From: Pseudolabrys sp.
Lineage (GTDB): Bacteria; Pseudomonadota; Alphaproteobacteria; Rhizobiales; Xanthobacteraceae
NCBI GenBank assembly: GCA_019689975.1
Contig: JADGGK010000003.1
Location: forward strand, 44,501-108,500
Direction: 5' to 3'
Length of the DNA: 64,000 nt
Shown: positions 38,049-46,847 of the stretch, piece by piece
Position numbering within the stretch: position 1 is the stretch's first letter
How the letters are laid out: every line of letters begins with the position of its first letter
Made by a program: the position numbers and the translations under genes
The notes under the pieces: generated by a model
What the model was told of the DNA's origin: nothing
The model's input: only the letters and a program-made list of their open reading frames with translations
The model's database searches: none

Positions 38049-39548
38049 ATGGTCGAAGAATCCATCAAATCCGGGAAGCTCAAGGCGCGCCTGCCGCGCG
38101 GTCTGGCCGACCGCGGACCGGCGGAGATCGCCGCGACGCGGAACCTCGTCGAGCGAATCCGCAGCGTTTTCGAGCGCTATGGATTCGAGGCGCTTGAGAC
38201 GCCGGCGATCGAGTACAGCGACGCGCTCGGCAAGTTTCTGCCCGACCAGGATCGGCCGAACGAAGGCGTGTTTTCGTTCAAGGATGACGACGAGCAGTGG
38301 CTCAGCCTGCGCTATGATCTGACCGCTCCGCTCGCGCGCCATGTCGCGGAGAATTACCGGAATCTCGTGCTGCCCTACCGCAGCTATCGCTGTGGCTATG
38401 TGTTCCGCAACGAAAAACCGGGTCCCGGCCGCTTTCGCCAGTTCATGCAATTCGATGCGGACACGGTGGGAAGCGCTTCGATGGCAGCCGACGCCGAAAT
38501 GTGCATGCTCGCCGCGGATACCATGGAAGCGCTCGGTATTCCGCGCGGGTCCTATATCGTTCGCGTGAACAACAGGAAGGTACTGGACGGGCTTCTGGAA
38601 ACCGTCGGCCTGACCGGCCCCGAAAAAGAGGCCCAGAGGCTCGCCGTCCTGCGTGCCATGGACAAATATGATCGGCTCGGCCTCGCCGGCGTCCGTCAGC
38701 TGCTCGGCGACGGACGCAAGGATGAATCCGGGGATTTCACGAGAGGCGCCGGTCTTCCGGAGGCGGACATTCGAACAATCACGAGCATATTCGAGCCGGT
38801 GCGCGACGTGGATGACAGGATCGCGCAAATCGACCTGCGATTGAGAGAGAGCAAGGTCGGCCAGGAAGGCCGGGAGGAAATCGCCACGGTCAGCAGACTG
38901 GTACGCGCGGCCGGTTATGACAGCGATCGCATTCTGATCGATCCGTCCGTGGTCCGCGGCCTCGAATACTATACGGGGCCGGTCTATGAGGTGGAGCTGA
39001 CTTTCGAGATCAATGACGACAAAGGCCGGCCCGTACGGTTTGGATCGGTGGGCGGCGGAGGGCGCTATGACGGGCTGGTGGCCCGGTTCACGGGTCAGCC
39101 AGTACCGGCGACCGGATTTTCCATCGGCGTCTCGCGACTCGCGGCCGCCCTCGCCCATCTGGGCAAGATCGAGACCGGAGACGCGCGCGGCCCCGTCGTG
39201 GTGACCGTGTTTGACCGTGGGCGTCTTGCGGACTATCAGCGCATGGTGCAAAGCCTGCGCGGGGCAGGCATTCGCGCCGAACTCTATCTCGGCAACCCGA
39301 AGAATATCGGCAACCAGCTCAAATATGCCGACCGGCGCAAGAGTCCGTGCGTCGTCATCCAAGGCGACGACGAAAGAGCCCGCGGCGAAGTGACGATCAA
39401 AGACCTCGCGCTCGGCGCCGAGCTCGCCGGCGGCGCGCAAGAGCGCGCGGATTACCTGAAACTACAGGACGAAGCGCAGATCGCGGTGAAGGAAGCCGAA
39501 CTGGTGCAGGCGGTGCGCGCGGTGCTCGAGCGGCACGGACGCAGGTAA
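38049..39548 (+). CDS. hisS: Histidyl-tRNA synthetase
   Basis: 499 aa class II synthetase. Motif 2 is [29 protein letters not shown], the HisA-type motif is [14 protein letters not shown], and motif 3 begins [13 protein letters not shown]. The C-terminal anticodon domain has [27 protein letters not shown]. It is longer than E. coli HisS (424 aa), typical for the alphaproteobacterial type. hisZ and hisG, which are related in fold or pathway, lie 0.7 kb downstream, separated by one minus-strand gene. Confidence 0.97.
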   Translation: MVEESIKSGKLKARLPRGLADRGPAEIAATRNLVERIRSVFERYGFEALETPAIEYSDALGKFLPDQDRPNEGVFSFKDDDEQWLSLRYDLTAPLARHVAENYRNLVLPYRSYRCGYVFRNEKPGPGRFRQFMQFDADTVGSASMAADAEMCMLAADTMEALGIPRGSYIVRVNNRKVLDGLLETVGLTGPEKEAQRLAVLRAMDKYDRLGLAGVRQLLGDGRKDESGDFTRGAGLPEADIRTITSIFEPVRDVDDRIAQIDLRLRESKVGQEGREEIATVSRLVRAAGYDSDRILIDPSVVRGLEYYTGPVYEVELTFEINDDKGRPVRFGSVGGGGRYDGLVARFTGQPVPATGFSIGVSRLAAALAHLGKIETGDARGPVVVTVFDRGRLADYQRMVQSLRGAGIRAELYLGNPKNIGNQLKYADRRKSPCVVIQGDDERARGEVTIKDLALGAELAGGAQERADYLKLQDEAQIAVKEAELVQAVRAVLERHGRR

Positions 39549-39576
39549 ATCCGCGCATTGCACCCATCGAGCGGCG

Positions 39577-40041
39577 TCAGATCACGATCAGGTCGCCGTC
39601 ACTCGGCGCGACCGGTCCGGGAAAATCGACGCGTCGGTCCATGAACTGTTCGGCCGCGTCCAGGCTATCGTTGATTGCCAGGAAACTGATCACCTTCTCA
39701 TCGCAATAGCGCACGAAATGCGCCAGGCGGTGCGAGATCAGGCGACCAGTGCGCCGATGCACGCAGACGATGCGGCCGCACATCGCGCTTGCCTCGCCGT
39801 CGACCAGCAGCTGTTCGATCTGCAAATCCCGGAAGCCGATGACCTGCGGCACCTGCCGTGCGAACCTGTCGATCACCGCCGTCTTGCCGTGCCAATGGCC
39901 GCAGACCTGCATGACTTCGACCGGCCCGGTGACGAGCCATTCCACCTCATCGTGCAGGCAGGCGCCGATCCGGTCCGGATCGCGCGACACATAGGCCTGA
40001 TAGAAGGCCTCAACGATGCGGCGCGGTACTGAGTGGGTCAT
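39577..40041 (-). CDS. NTF2/SnoaL-like small protein
   Basis: 154 aa. The alpha-plus-beta cone fold is suggested by RRIVEAFYQAYVSRDPDRIGACLHDEVEWLVTGP at the start and the run of beta strands with AMCGRIVCVHRRTGRLISHRLAHFVRYCDEKVISFLAI. Members are isomerases, hydrolases or ligand-binding proteins; acidic and histidine residues are present, but no active site can be assigned. It is cytoplasmic and lies on the opposite strand between hisS and hisZ. The following 227-bp gap to hisZ shows no gene. Confidence 0.78.
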   Translation of the reverse strand: MTHSVPRRIVEAFYQAYVSRDPDRIGACLHDEVEWLVTGPVEVMQVCGHWHGKTAVIDRFARQVPQVIGFRDLQIEQLLVDGEASAMCGRIVCVHRRTGRLISHRLAHFVRYCDEKVISFLAINDSLDAAEQFMDRRVDFPGPVAPSDGDLIVI

Positions 40042-40268
40042 GATCGCGACCCTTCACACACGGATTAGTCAACGCCCCGCCGGTTGATATTTTCTTAGCG
40101 GTGCCGCGCCGGCCCCGGTTCCCGCGACGCTGGAAGTTCGTTAACGACGCCAAAGGGTTGGTAGCGTGAAGCGTTAAGGGCGACGGACGATCGAGGTCGA
40201 ATCCGCGCGCCGCCCGTGCTAAAGGGCGCGCGGGCTGCCCCGCGGGACGCAACGACGAACGGGACATC

Positions 40269-41423
40269 ATGGACGCGCGCACGAACAGCCTGGCGACAGG
40301 GGTCGATCCCCGGGCGGAAGCGCTCGTGGCGTCTTACGAGCGCGCCGGCTACACGCGCGTGAGGCCGGCCATCCTGCAACCGGCCGAGCCCTTTCTCGAC
40401 CTCTCCGGCGAGGAGATCCGCAAGCGCATGTACCTGACCACCGCGCCCGGCGGCGGCGAATTCTGTCTGCGACCCGACCTCACGATTCCCGTCTCGCGCG
40501 ACTATCTTGCCTCATCGCTCGCCGGCAAGCCGGCGGGATTCTGTTACCTCGGTCCGGTTTTCCGGTACCGCGGCAGCGAGCCGGCAGAGTTCGTGCAGGC
40601 CGGCATCGAATCCTTCGGCCGCACGGACAAGGCCGCGGCCGACGCAGAAATGCTGGCGCGCGGTCTCGAAGCGACGGTCCACTACGGCGTAGAAGCTCCG
40701 GACATCCGCGTCGGCGACGTGGCGCTGTTTACCGGCCTGATCGCCGGGCTCGATCTGCCACCCGCCTGGAAACGGCGGCTGGTCAAGGATTTCAACCGCA
40801 AGTCCAACTTGGCGCAGGATCTCGAGCGGCTGGTGCTCGGCGGCACCAACGCCCGGCCCGAATATCAAGGCGTGCTCGCGGCGCTCGCGGGCGCCGATCC
40901 AAAAGGCGCCCACGCGCTCGTCACCGACCTTTTATCGATCGCCGGCATCACCGCGGTGGGGGGCCGCTCCGTCGGCGAAATCGCGGACCGTTTCCTCGAA
41001 CAGGCCGCGCTCGGCGCAAGCACCAGATTGCCGCGCGACGCGCGCGCGCTGATCGAGCGCTTCCTTGCCATCGCTGGCGATCCGGACCAGGCGGCGGCCG
41101 ATCTGCGGGCGCTCGCCCGCGATGCCAATCTTTCAGCCGCGCTCGCCCCCGCCCTCGACCTCTTCGAGCATCGCACCGGATTCCTCGCCGCGCACGGCAT
41201 CGACGTGAAACGCGTGCGTTTCTCGACCGCATTCTCGCGTGGTTTCGACTACTATACCGGCTTCATATTCGAGCTGACCGATCCGCAGCGCAGCGGCGAT
41301 CCGCTGGTCGCCGGCGGCCGCTATGACGACTTGCTGTCGCGGCTCGGCAGCGCGCAGCCCGTTCCCGCGGTCGGATTTGCCGTTTGGATCGAACGATTGG
41401 CGGTCTATGGAGGCGGCCCGTGA
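40269..41423 (+). CDS. hisZ: ATP phosphoribosyltransferase regulatory subunit
   Basis: 384 aa, related to HisS but without tRNA charging. It shows [43 protein letters not shown] and [17 protein letters not shown], and ends around [18 protein letters not shown]. It normally activates the short form of HisG in a hetero-octamer at the first step of histidine synthesis. The stop overlaps the hisG start (GTGA). The hisG product here is longer than the short form. Confidence 0.95.
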   Translation: MDARTNSLATGVDPRAEALVASYERAGYTRVRPAILQPAEPFLDLSGEEIRKRMYLTTAPGGGEFCLRPDLTIPVSRDYLASSLAGKPAGFCYLGPVFRYRGSEPAEFVQAGIESFGRTDKAAADAEMLARGLEATVHYGVEAPDIRVGDVALFTGLIAGLDLPPAWKRRLVKDFNRKSNLAQDLERLVLGGTNARPEYQGVLAALAGADPKGAHALVTDLLSIAGITAVGGRSVGEIADRFLEQAALGASTRLPRDARALIERFLAIAGDPDQAAADLRALARDANLSAALAPALDLFEHRTGFLAAHGIDVKRVRFSTAFSRGFDYYTGFIFELTDPQRSGDPLVAGGRYDDLLSRLGSAQPVPAVGFAVWIERLAVYGGGP

Positions 41424-42415
41424 GCGCGCCGCTGGTGATCGCGGTTCCCGCCAAGGGCCGGCTGCAGGACAATGCCGAAGCCTTCTTCGCGCGCGCCGGC
41501 CTCACGCTGATCAAGCCGCGCGGCGCGCGCGATTACCGCGGCGCCATCGCCGGGCTGGACGATGTCGAAGTCGCTTATCTCTCGGCGGCCGAGATCGCCT
41601 CGCAGCTTGCCGCCGGGGCCGTGCATCTCGGCGTCACGGGCGAAGACCTGGTGCGGGAGATGATTCCCGATGCCGACGATCAGGTGGTGCTGATCGACGG
41701 TCTCGGCTTCGGTTTCGCCAATGTGGTCGTCGCCGTGCCCCAGGCTTGGATCGACGTCCATACCATGGCGGACGTCGACGACGTCGCTACCGCTTTTCGG
41801 CAACATCACGGCCGCAAGATGCGGGTTGCGACCAAATACGTGAACCTCACTCGCGGATTCTTCTCGGCGCACGGCATTCATGATTATCGCATCGTCGAGA
41901 GTTCAGGTGCCACCGAGGGGGCGCCGGCGGCCGGCACGGCGGAGCTCATCGTCGACATTACGACGACCGGGGCCACCCTCGCCGCCAACGGGCTGAAAGT
42001 GGTGGAAGACGGGATCATCCTGCGTTCGCAGGCCAATCTCGTGGCCGCGCGCAGCGCGCAATGGGGTGCGGGCGAGCGCGAAGCCGCCCGCGTCATCCTC
42101 GACCGGGTCGCGGCGCAGGCGCGCGCGCGTGCCTTTCGCGAAGTGCGGGCGCGCATCACCACCGGTGACGCGGCACTCATCGAACGCGCAAGGCAGAGGT
42201 TCGGCGCGCAAACGCCGTTTGGCGGACCGACCTCTTCCGGCATGCTGACGTTGCATTGTCCGCCAAGCGAGGTTCACGCGCTCACGAGCTTCCTGCGCGA
42301 GCACGGAGCGGAGGCGGTGGCGGTGGCCGAACTCGGCTACGTGTTCTCGCGCGACAATCCGCTCTTTGCGAAGCTCGAGGCGGCGCTAAAGGAACCCCAT
42401 CCCGGCCGCCAATGA
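41420..42415 (+). CDS. hisG: ATP phosphoribosyltransferase, catalytic
   Basis: 331 aa from the GTG at 41420, which overlaps the hisZ stop; a start 36 bp upstream is rejected. The catalytic half has [19 protein letters not shown], and the phosphate-binding loop [19 protein letters not shown]. Beyond about residue 210 a further 120 residues form a helical arm and then [22 protein letters not shown] and [20 protein letters not shown]. This looks like an extra C-terminal domain, whereas the HisZ-dependent short form is usually 200-230 aa. Feedback by histidine is expected. Confidence 0.95.
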   Translation: MSAPLVIAVPAKGRLQDNAEAFFARAGLTLIKPRGARDYRGAIAGLDDVEVAYLSAAEIASQLAAGAVHLGVTGEDLVREMIPDADDQVVLIDGLGFGFANVVVAVPQAWIDVHTMADVDDVATAFRQHHGRKMRVATKYVNLTRGFFSAHGIHDYRIVESSGATEGAPAAGTAELIVDITTTGATLAANGLKVVEDGIILRSQANLVAARSAQWGAGEREAARVILDRVAAQARARAFREVRARITTGDAALIERARQRFGAQTPFGGPTSSGMLTLHCPPSEVHALTSFLREHGAEAVAVAELGYVFSRDNPLFAKLEAALKEPHPGRQ

Positions 42416-42465
42416 CTGCCGCAGGCGGGGCCGCCCGATCGCTGGGTGCGCTGCGTCGCGGCGCG

Positions 42466-42627
42466 TCAAATTTGTCGTGGCGGCTCGCGATCGCCGCGAT
42501 CGTGCCGCGGGATCGCCGCTTTCTCGAGGAGCGGCAGCAGGCAGAAGGCGACGAGCGCGGCGAGAACGATCGCCATGACGAGCCCCACCTCCACCCCTGC
42601 GACGAAAATCGGCCAGACATTCAGCAT
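42466..42627 (-). CDS. Possible small single-pass membrane protein
   Basis: 53 aa (MLNVWPIFVAGVEVGLVMAIVLAALVAFCLLPLLEK, then a charged tail). It has one long hydrophobic helix with a short outside end and a polar tail. The ATG at 42627 has AAGGGG 8 bases upstream; ATGs at 42633 and 42654 are in frame. It lies downstream of gtrA on the same strand in an otherwise empty 329-bp gap between hisG and gtrA. A chance ORF is not excluded. Confidence 0.4.
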   Translation of the reverse strand: MLNVWPIFVAGVEVGLVMAIVLAALVAFCLLPLLEKAAIPRHDRGDREPPRQI

Positions 42628-42744
42628 GCCCATATCCCCTTGGAAAGGCTGCATGCGCTCCGATAACCGGCCGACGCGACGCGCGGTTCCCTCCCGGCTT
42701 GCGGACGCGGCATGCGATCGCGCGCGCCACGGGCGCGGTCCATT

Positions 42745-43251
42745 TTATCCTTGTTTCAGACCCCGTCCCTGCGGCGGGTCGCCCCGCGGGCTGGCGCGAA
42801 ACACCACGAAGTGGGAGAGCGAAAAATTGACCGCAAAGCTCACGATGATAGCCGCGAGTTTGGCCGCCCAGGCCGGTGCGTGAATGAGCGCGACCAGACC
42901 CCAGACCGTTACGGTATTGGCGATAAAACCGGCAAACTGCGAAAGAACGAAGCCGATATAGCGGAGCAGGTCGAGTTTGCGGCCCGACTCGGCGGCGAAA
43001 GTGATGGTCGAATTCATCACATATGAGCCGGTCACCGCGACGATCCAGGCGAGCGTATTGGCAGCGATGATCGGCAGGCCGAAAAAATAGTAACACAGCG
43101 AGAAAACGCTGAAATCCACGGTCGAGTTGATCACGCCGACCAGTCCAAAGCTGATGGCCTTGAGGGCGAGCGCCCGCTCGTGCCAAGCTTTTACCAGACG
43201 CGCCGCGAGACTGCGCATTCTTGCCGGAATCATCGGGCGTTCCGATAGCAT
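42745..43251 (-). CDS. GtrA-family membrane protein
   Basis: 168 aa from the ATG at 43251, which has GAGGG 9 bases upstream; ATGs at 43233 and 43218 also fit. It has four membrane helices and the GtrA pattern (ISFGLVGVINSTVDFSVFSLCYYFF, NTLAWIVAVTGSYVMNSTITFA, VSFAVNFSLSHFVVF). GtrA proteins are thought to flip polyprenyl-phosphate sugars across the inner membrane. It is divergent from a GT2 gene of the GtrB/ArnC type, which supports a joint role. The gene is in a position to share regulation with the GT2 and deacetylase genes. Confidence 0.87.
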   Translation of the reverse strand: MLSERPMIPARMRSLAARLVKAWHERALALKAISFGLVGVINSTVDFSVFSLCYYFFGLPIIAANTLAWIVAVTGSYVMNSTITFAAESGRKLDLLRYIGFVLSQFAGFIANTVTVWGLVALIHAPAWAAKLAAIIVSFAVNFSLSHFVVFRASPRGDPPQGRGLKQG

Positions 43252-43358
43252 GTCCGGCGTCCCTCGCCCATATGGCATGCGGGCGCGACAGACCGCAACG
43301 CATGCGCTATAGATCGCGCGACGACCGCGCATTTGGAACCATGGTGGGAAGGACACGC

Positions 43359-44381
43359 ATGACGTCGGCACCCCGGCCGCAGGCCGCAGGCCTGTCCATC
43401 GTCGTGCCGCTGTACAACGAGGCTGCCGGGCTTTCCGACCTGCATCGACGCATCACCACCGTCGCCGGGCGCATCAAGGCCGAACGTCGCATGGCGGTCG
43501 AAGTGGTCTATGTGGACGATGGCAGCCGGGACGGCACGGCGGAAGTTTTGCGCACCTTGGCCGCCGGTCCGCTCGACATGCAGCTTGTCACATTGTCGCG
43601 CAATTTCGGCAAGGAGGCGGCGCTGCTTGCCGGTCTCGATCATGCCCGCTTCGGTGCCGTGCTGTTCATGGACGGCGACGGCCAGCACCCGCCCGACCTC
43701 ATGGAAACGCTGGTCTCGCGCTGGCTCGATGATGGCTACGACGTCGTCTACACCGCCAAGGCAAACCGCGAGCACGAGCCCTGGCTGCGTCGTACCGCGG
43801 TGCACTGGTTCTACGCGTTGATCAACTGGGGCCAGCGGCAGCCGATCCCGGAAGATGCCGGCGATTTTCGGTTGCTCTCGCCGCGGGCGGCTGCCGCGCT
43901 GCGGCAGATGCCGGAACGCAACCGCTTCTTCAAAGGACTGTCAAGCTGGATCGGCTTTCGCCAGGTGCGCGTCGATTATGAGCCGGCTCCGCGGACGCAC
44001 GGCACCACCACATGGGATCTCTGGAGCCTCATCGGCCTCTCGATCGAAGGTTTGACGTCGTTCACGGTGGCCCCGCTCAGGGTGGCGAGCCTGCTCGGTC
44101 TGCTGCTCGCCGCGGTGGCGCTGCTGTTCGGGATCGAAATCCTGGTCGAGACTCTGATATTCGGCAAGGACGTGCCCGGCTACCCCTCGCTGGTCGTCGG
44201 CATGATGGTGATCGGGGGCGTGCAGCTCATGATGATCGGCGTGCTGGGCGAATATATCGGCAAGCTGTTGTCGGAAATCAAAGCCCGGCCGGTCTATTTC
44301 GTGGCCGAACACACGCTCACGCCGGCCGAGGACCACGTCGAGGCGACGTCCACAACGCGCGCCGAGCGCGTCGCCAAGTGA
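43359..44381 (+). CDS. GT2 polyprenyl-phosphate sugar synthase (GtrB/ArnC/DPM1-like)
   Basis: 340 aa. The GT-A domain has SIVVPLYNEAAGL, VYVDDGSRDGT (DD 53-54), DGDGQHPPD (105-113) and EDAGDFRLLS, followed by two C-terminal membrane helices (about 235-260 and 275-300). These enzymes make polyprenyl-phosphate-hexose at the cytoplasmic face. The ATG at 43359 has GGAAGG six bases upstream; the frame is open further up. The next gene, a YdjC-type deacetylase, follows by 7 bp. Sugar specificity unknown. Confidence 0.9.
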   Translation: MTSAPRPQAAGLSIVVPLYNEAAGLSDLHRRITTVAGRIKAERRMAVEVVYVDDGSRDGTAEVLRTLAAGPLDMQLVTLSRNFGKEAALLAGLDHARFGAVLFMDGDGQHPPDLMETLVSRWLDDGYDVVYTAKANREHEPWLRRTAVHWFYALINWGQRQPIPEDAGDFRLLSPRAAAALRQMPERNRFFKGLSSWIGFRQVRVDYEPAPRTHGTTTWDLWSLIGLSIEGLTSFTVAPLRVASLLGLLLAAVALLFGIEILVETLIFGKDVPGYPSLVVGMMVIGGVQLMMIGVLGEYIGKLLSEIKARPVYFVAEHTLTPAEDHVEATSTTRAERVAK

Positions 44382-44388
44382 GCCGCAG

Positions 44389-45252
44389 ATGGTCGGAGCG
44401 CCGCGGCGAATCTGGTTGTGCGCCGACGATTACGGCCTTGCGCCCGGCATCAATGAGGCGATTCGCGCACTGGTCGCACGCGGTCGCATCAACGCGGTTT
44501 CGGTCATGGTGGTGGGCCCGGCATTCAACCGGGAACAGGCCGACGCGCTGGCGGCGCTCAATGCGGGCGTTGCGCGCGCGGCGCTTGGCCTGCACGTGAC
44601 CCTTACCGGGCCCTTCTCGCCCCTCAGTCCCGATTTTGCGCCGCGGCGCGGCCACCGCTTCCCTTCATTGCCGGAAATGGGATGGCATGCCGCATGGCGT
44701 CGCCTGTCGAGGACGCGGCTCCACGTCGAGATCGACCGCCAGCTCCGTCGCTTCATCGACCTCTTCGGTCGCCCGCCGGATTTTATCGACGGTCATCAAC
44801 ACGTGCAGCTCCTGCCCCAGGTCGGCGATGTGCTGCTTGAGATTGCGGCCGGTGCCGTGCCGTCGGCCTGGATACGACAATGCGGCCGCGCCCGCGGCGC
44901 GGGCCTCCCGCAGAACGTCAAAACGGCGCTCCTCGACCTCGCCAGCGTGGCTTTCCGGCGCAAGGCAAAACGCCTCAAACTCGCCACCAACAGCGCTTTT
45001 GCCGGCGCTTATGATTTCCGTGCGCGTACCGAATTCCCGGCGCTTTTTCCACGTTTTCTCCACGGCATGACCGAGGGAGGGCTGATCATGTGCCATCCCG
45101 GTTTCGTCGATGCCACCCTCGAAAGCCTGGATCCCCTGACGAGACAGCGCGAGCAGGAATTCAGGTATTTCGATTCCGATGCGTTTGCACGCGTCCTTGC
45201 CGAACACGGTTTCGCGCTCGCTCGCCCTGGCAAAGCCGCGGCGGCCCCTTAG
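44389..45252 (+). CDS. YdjC/ChbG-family carbohydrate deacetylase (NaxD/HpnK-like)
   Basis: 287 aa. Likely metal and catalytic residues are present: DD at 13-14 (CADDYG), H69 (GLHVTLTG), H136/H138 (DGHQHVQLLP) and H in IMCHPGFVD near residue 230. The family removes acetyl groups from N-acetyl-hexosamines; NaxD of Francisella deacetylates undecaprenyl-phosphate GalNAc and HpnK acts in hopanoid glycosides. No hopanoid gene is nearby, while a GT2 synthase precedes it by 7 bp, so a lipid-linked sugar is the more likely substrate. It is cytoplasmic, with no signal peptide. Confidence 0.88.
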   Translation: MVGAPRRIWLCADDYGLAPGINEAIRALVARGRINAVSVMVVGPAFNREQADALAALNAGVARAALGLHVTLTGPFSPLSPDFAPRRGHRFPSLPEMGWHAAWRRLSRTRLHVEIDRQLRRFIDLFGRPPDFIDGHQHVQLLPQVGDVLLEIAAGAVPSAWIRQCGRARGAGLPQNVKTALLDLASVAFRRKAKRLKLATNSAFAGAYDFRARTEFPALFPRFLHGMTEGGLIMCHPGFVDATLESLDPLTRQREQEFRYFDSDAFARVLAEHGFALARPGKAAAAP

Positions 45253-45293
45253 ATGCTTAGATGCAACGGAAGACCGGCGAAAGGAGACCGCCA

Positions 45294-45920
45294 ATGACTC
45301 CCGAAGAACGTCAACGGGTGAACGAGTTGTTCGATCGGCTTGCGGGCTTGGAGGCGGCACCGCGCGACGCGGAAGCCGAACAGGCAATCGCCGAAGGTCT
45401 CAAGCGCGCCCCCCACGCGATCTACGCGCTGGTTCAGACGGTTCTGGTGCAGGACGAGGCGCTGCGACGCGCCGACGCGCGCATCCGGGAATTGACCGGC
45501 ACGCAGGCGCCCGCACCGGCTCAGGGCGGCTTCCTCGACACTATGCGCGCGTTGCTGGGCGGGGGAGCGCGCGGGTCGGTGCCGAGCATTCGACCCGGAT
45601 CCGCGGGCGGCGACCCCGCTTATCCGGGCGTCGCGCCCGGGACCGGAGGCTCGTTCCTCGGCACCGCGGCGGCGACGGCCGCGGGCGTCGTCGGCGGCGC
45701 TTTGCTGCTCAACACGATCGGTTCGATGTTCGGCCATCACGCCGGCGCCTTCGCCGCAGCACCTTGGGCTTCGGAGCCCGGCGTCAGCGGCGGCCAGGAG
45801 GCAGACGCGTTCGGCGCGCACGAGGCCGACGAGGATGCCGACAGTCCGGCGACGGATGCCGACTTCATCGACGATGTCGACGGCGGCGACTTCGGCGACG
45901 ACGGCGGTATCGACGTATAG
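45294..45920 (+). CDS. DUF2076 (COG3416) periplasm-type hypothetical protein
   Basis: 208 aa. The N-terminal conserved block MTPEERQRVNELFDRLAGLE and APHAIYALVQTVLVQDEALRRADARIREL is typical of DUF2076. This is followed by a glycine/alanine hydrophobic stretch (SFLGTAAATAAGVVGGALLLNTIGSMF) and a very acidic tail. There is no classical signal peptide. The family is often described as membrane-associated; its function is not known. The ATG at 45294 is chosen as the domain begins there. It is convergent with the L,D-transpeptidase (13 bp). Confidence 0.85.
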   Translation: MTPEERQRVNELFDRLAGLEAAPRDAEAEQAIAEGLKRAPHAIYALVQTVLVQDEALRRADARIRELTGTQAPAPAQGGFLDTMRALLGGGARGSVPSIRPGSAGGDPAYPGVAPGTGGSFLGTAAATAAGVVGGALLLNTIGSMFGHHAGAFAAAPWASEPGVSGGQEADAFGAHEADEDADSPATDADFIDDVDGGDFGDDGGIDV

Positions 45921-45933
45921 GCCTCTCCCGGAC

Positions 45934-46665
45934 TCAAAACACCACGACCTTGGTCCCTACCTTGACGCGCGCATAGAGGTCGATCACGTCGGCGTTGCGC
46001 ATGCGGATGCAGCCGGACGAGACGTTGCGTCCGATGGTCCACGGCTCGTTCGAGCCGTGAATGCGGTAGAGCGTGGAGCCGAGATAGAGGGCCCGCGCGC
46101 CGAGCGGATTGTGCGGACCGCCCGCCATGAAATGCGGCAAACCTGGCTGTCGCGCGAGCATGTCCTTGGGAGGCACCCAATCCGGCCATTCCTTCATGGC
46201 CGAAATTCTGTGCGTGCCGGACCAGGTGAAGCCGGGACGGCCCACGCCGACACCGTAACGAATGGCCTTGCCGTCGGGCTCGACCAGATAGAGAAAGTGG
46301 TTTGGCGTATCGATGACGATCGTTCCGGGCTGCTCTTTGCCCCGATAAGGGACCTCTTGGCGCAGAAATTTCGGATCGATATCGCCGCGCCAGGGCTGGT
46401 CGAGCACCGCATCTTCCGGCGTCAGGCTCGCCGAGTGTTCGCGGTGCCATGTCGCGGCAGGCTGCGACGGCGCTCGCTGCGTCGGCTGTGGCGCGCCGCC
46501 GAGCAGAAATTCGATGAACCCGCCGCCGAGATTTGCGCGCGACGTCGCCGCCGCAACCGTCATCGGCGAGGCGGCGTCGGTATCGAATCGATCGACCGAG
46601 CTTTGTGCGAGGGCGGCATCGGCACCGCAGAGGACCGCCAATGTGACGACAACCAGACGCGACAT
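45934..46665 (-). CDS. L,D-transpeptidase (YkuD domain), secreted
   Basis: 243 aa with signal peptide MSRLVVVTLAVLCGADAALA. The catalytic stretch is HGSNEPW.....SSGCIRM (H203, C219), the complete YkuD signature. It forms 3-3 cross-links in peptidoglycan or anchors proteins to it, in the periplasm. The linker between residues 21 and 90 is low complexity. It is divergent from the CheZ gene; the 182-bp gap holds a CtrA-like half-site. Confidence 0.93.
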   Translation of the reverse strand: MSRLVVVTLAVLCGADAALAQSSVDRFDTDAASPMTVAAATSRANLGGGFIEFLLGGAPQPTQRAPSQPAATWHREHSASLTPEDAVLDQPWRGDIDPKFLRQEVPYRGKEQPGTIVIDTPNHFLYLVEPDGKAIRYGVGVGRPGFTWSGTHRISAMKEWPDWVPPKDMLARQPGLPHFMAGGPHNPLGARALYLGSTLYRIHGSNEPWTIGRNVSSGCIRMRNADVIDLYARVKVGTKVVVF

Positions 46666-46816
46666 GGTGAACTCTTCGACAATGGGCTTACCGCGTCCAC
46701 CTCAATGTCAAAAGCGCCAATGATTGGTGAACCATGTCGGGTTGATGCGGGACGGTCGCGGTCCTGCGGCCTCCGATCTCGTGCCAGCGTTTATTTTGAG
46801 TAAAAGCCGATGCGTC

Positions 46817-46824
46817 ATGGTTAA
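46817..46824. promoter_or_regulatory. CtrA-type half-site upstream of cheZ
   Basis: ATGGTTAA, the exact reverse complement of TTAACCAT, lies 24 bp before the cheZ GTG and 152 bp before the L,D-transpeptidase start. TTAA-N7-TTGA overlaps it. A single half-site can occur by chance. Confidence 0.3.
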
Positions 46825-46847
46825 TGCGCCGTTGAGCGGGCTCGCTT

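Noticed and set aside
38034..39440. 468-codon open frame on the minus strand opposite hisS
   Set aside because: hisS motifs 2 and 3 are intact on the plus strand; the antisense translation has no recognisable family.
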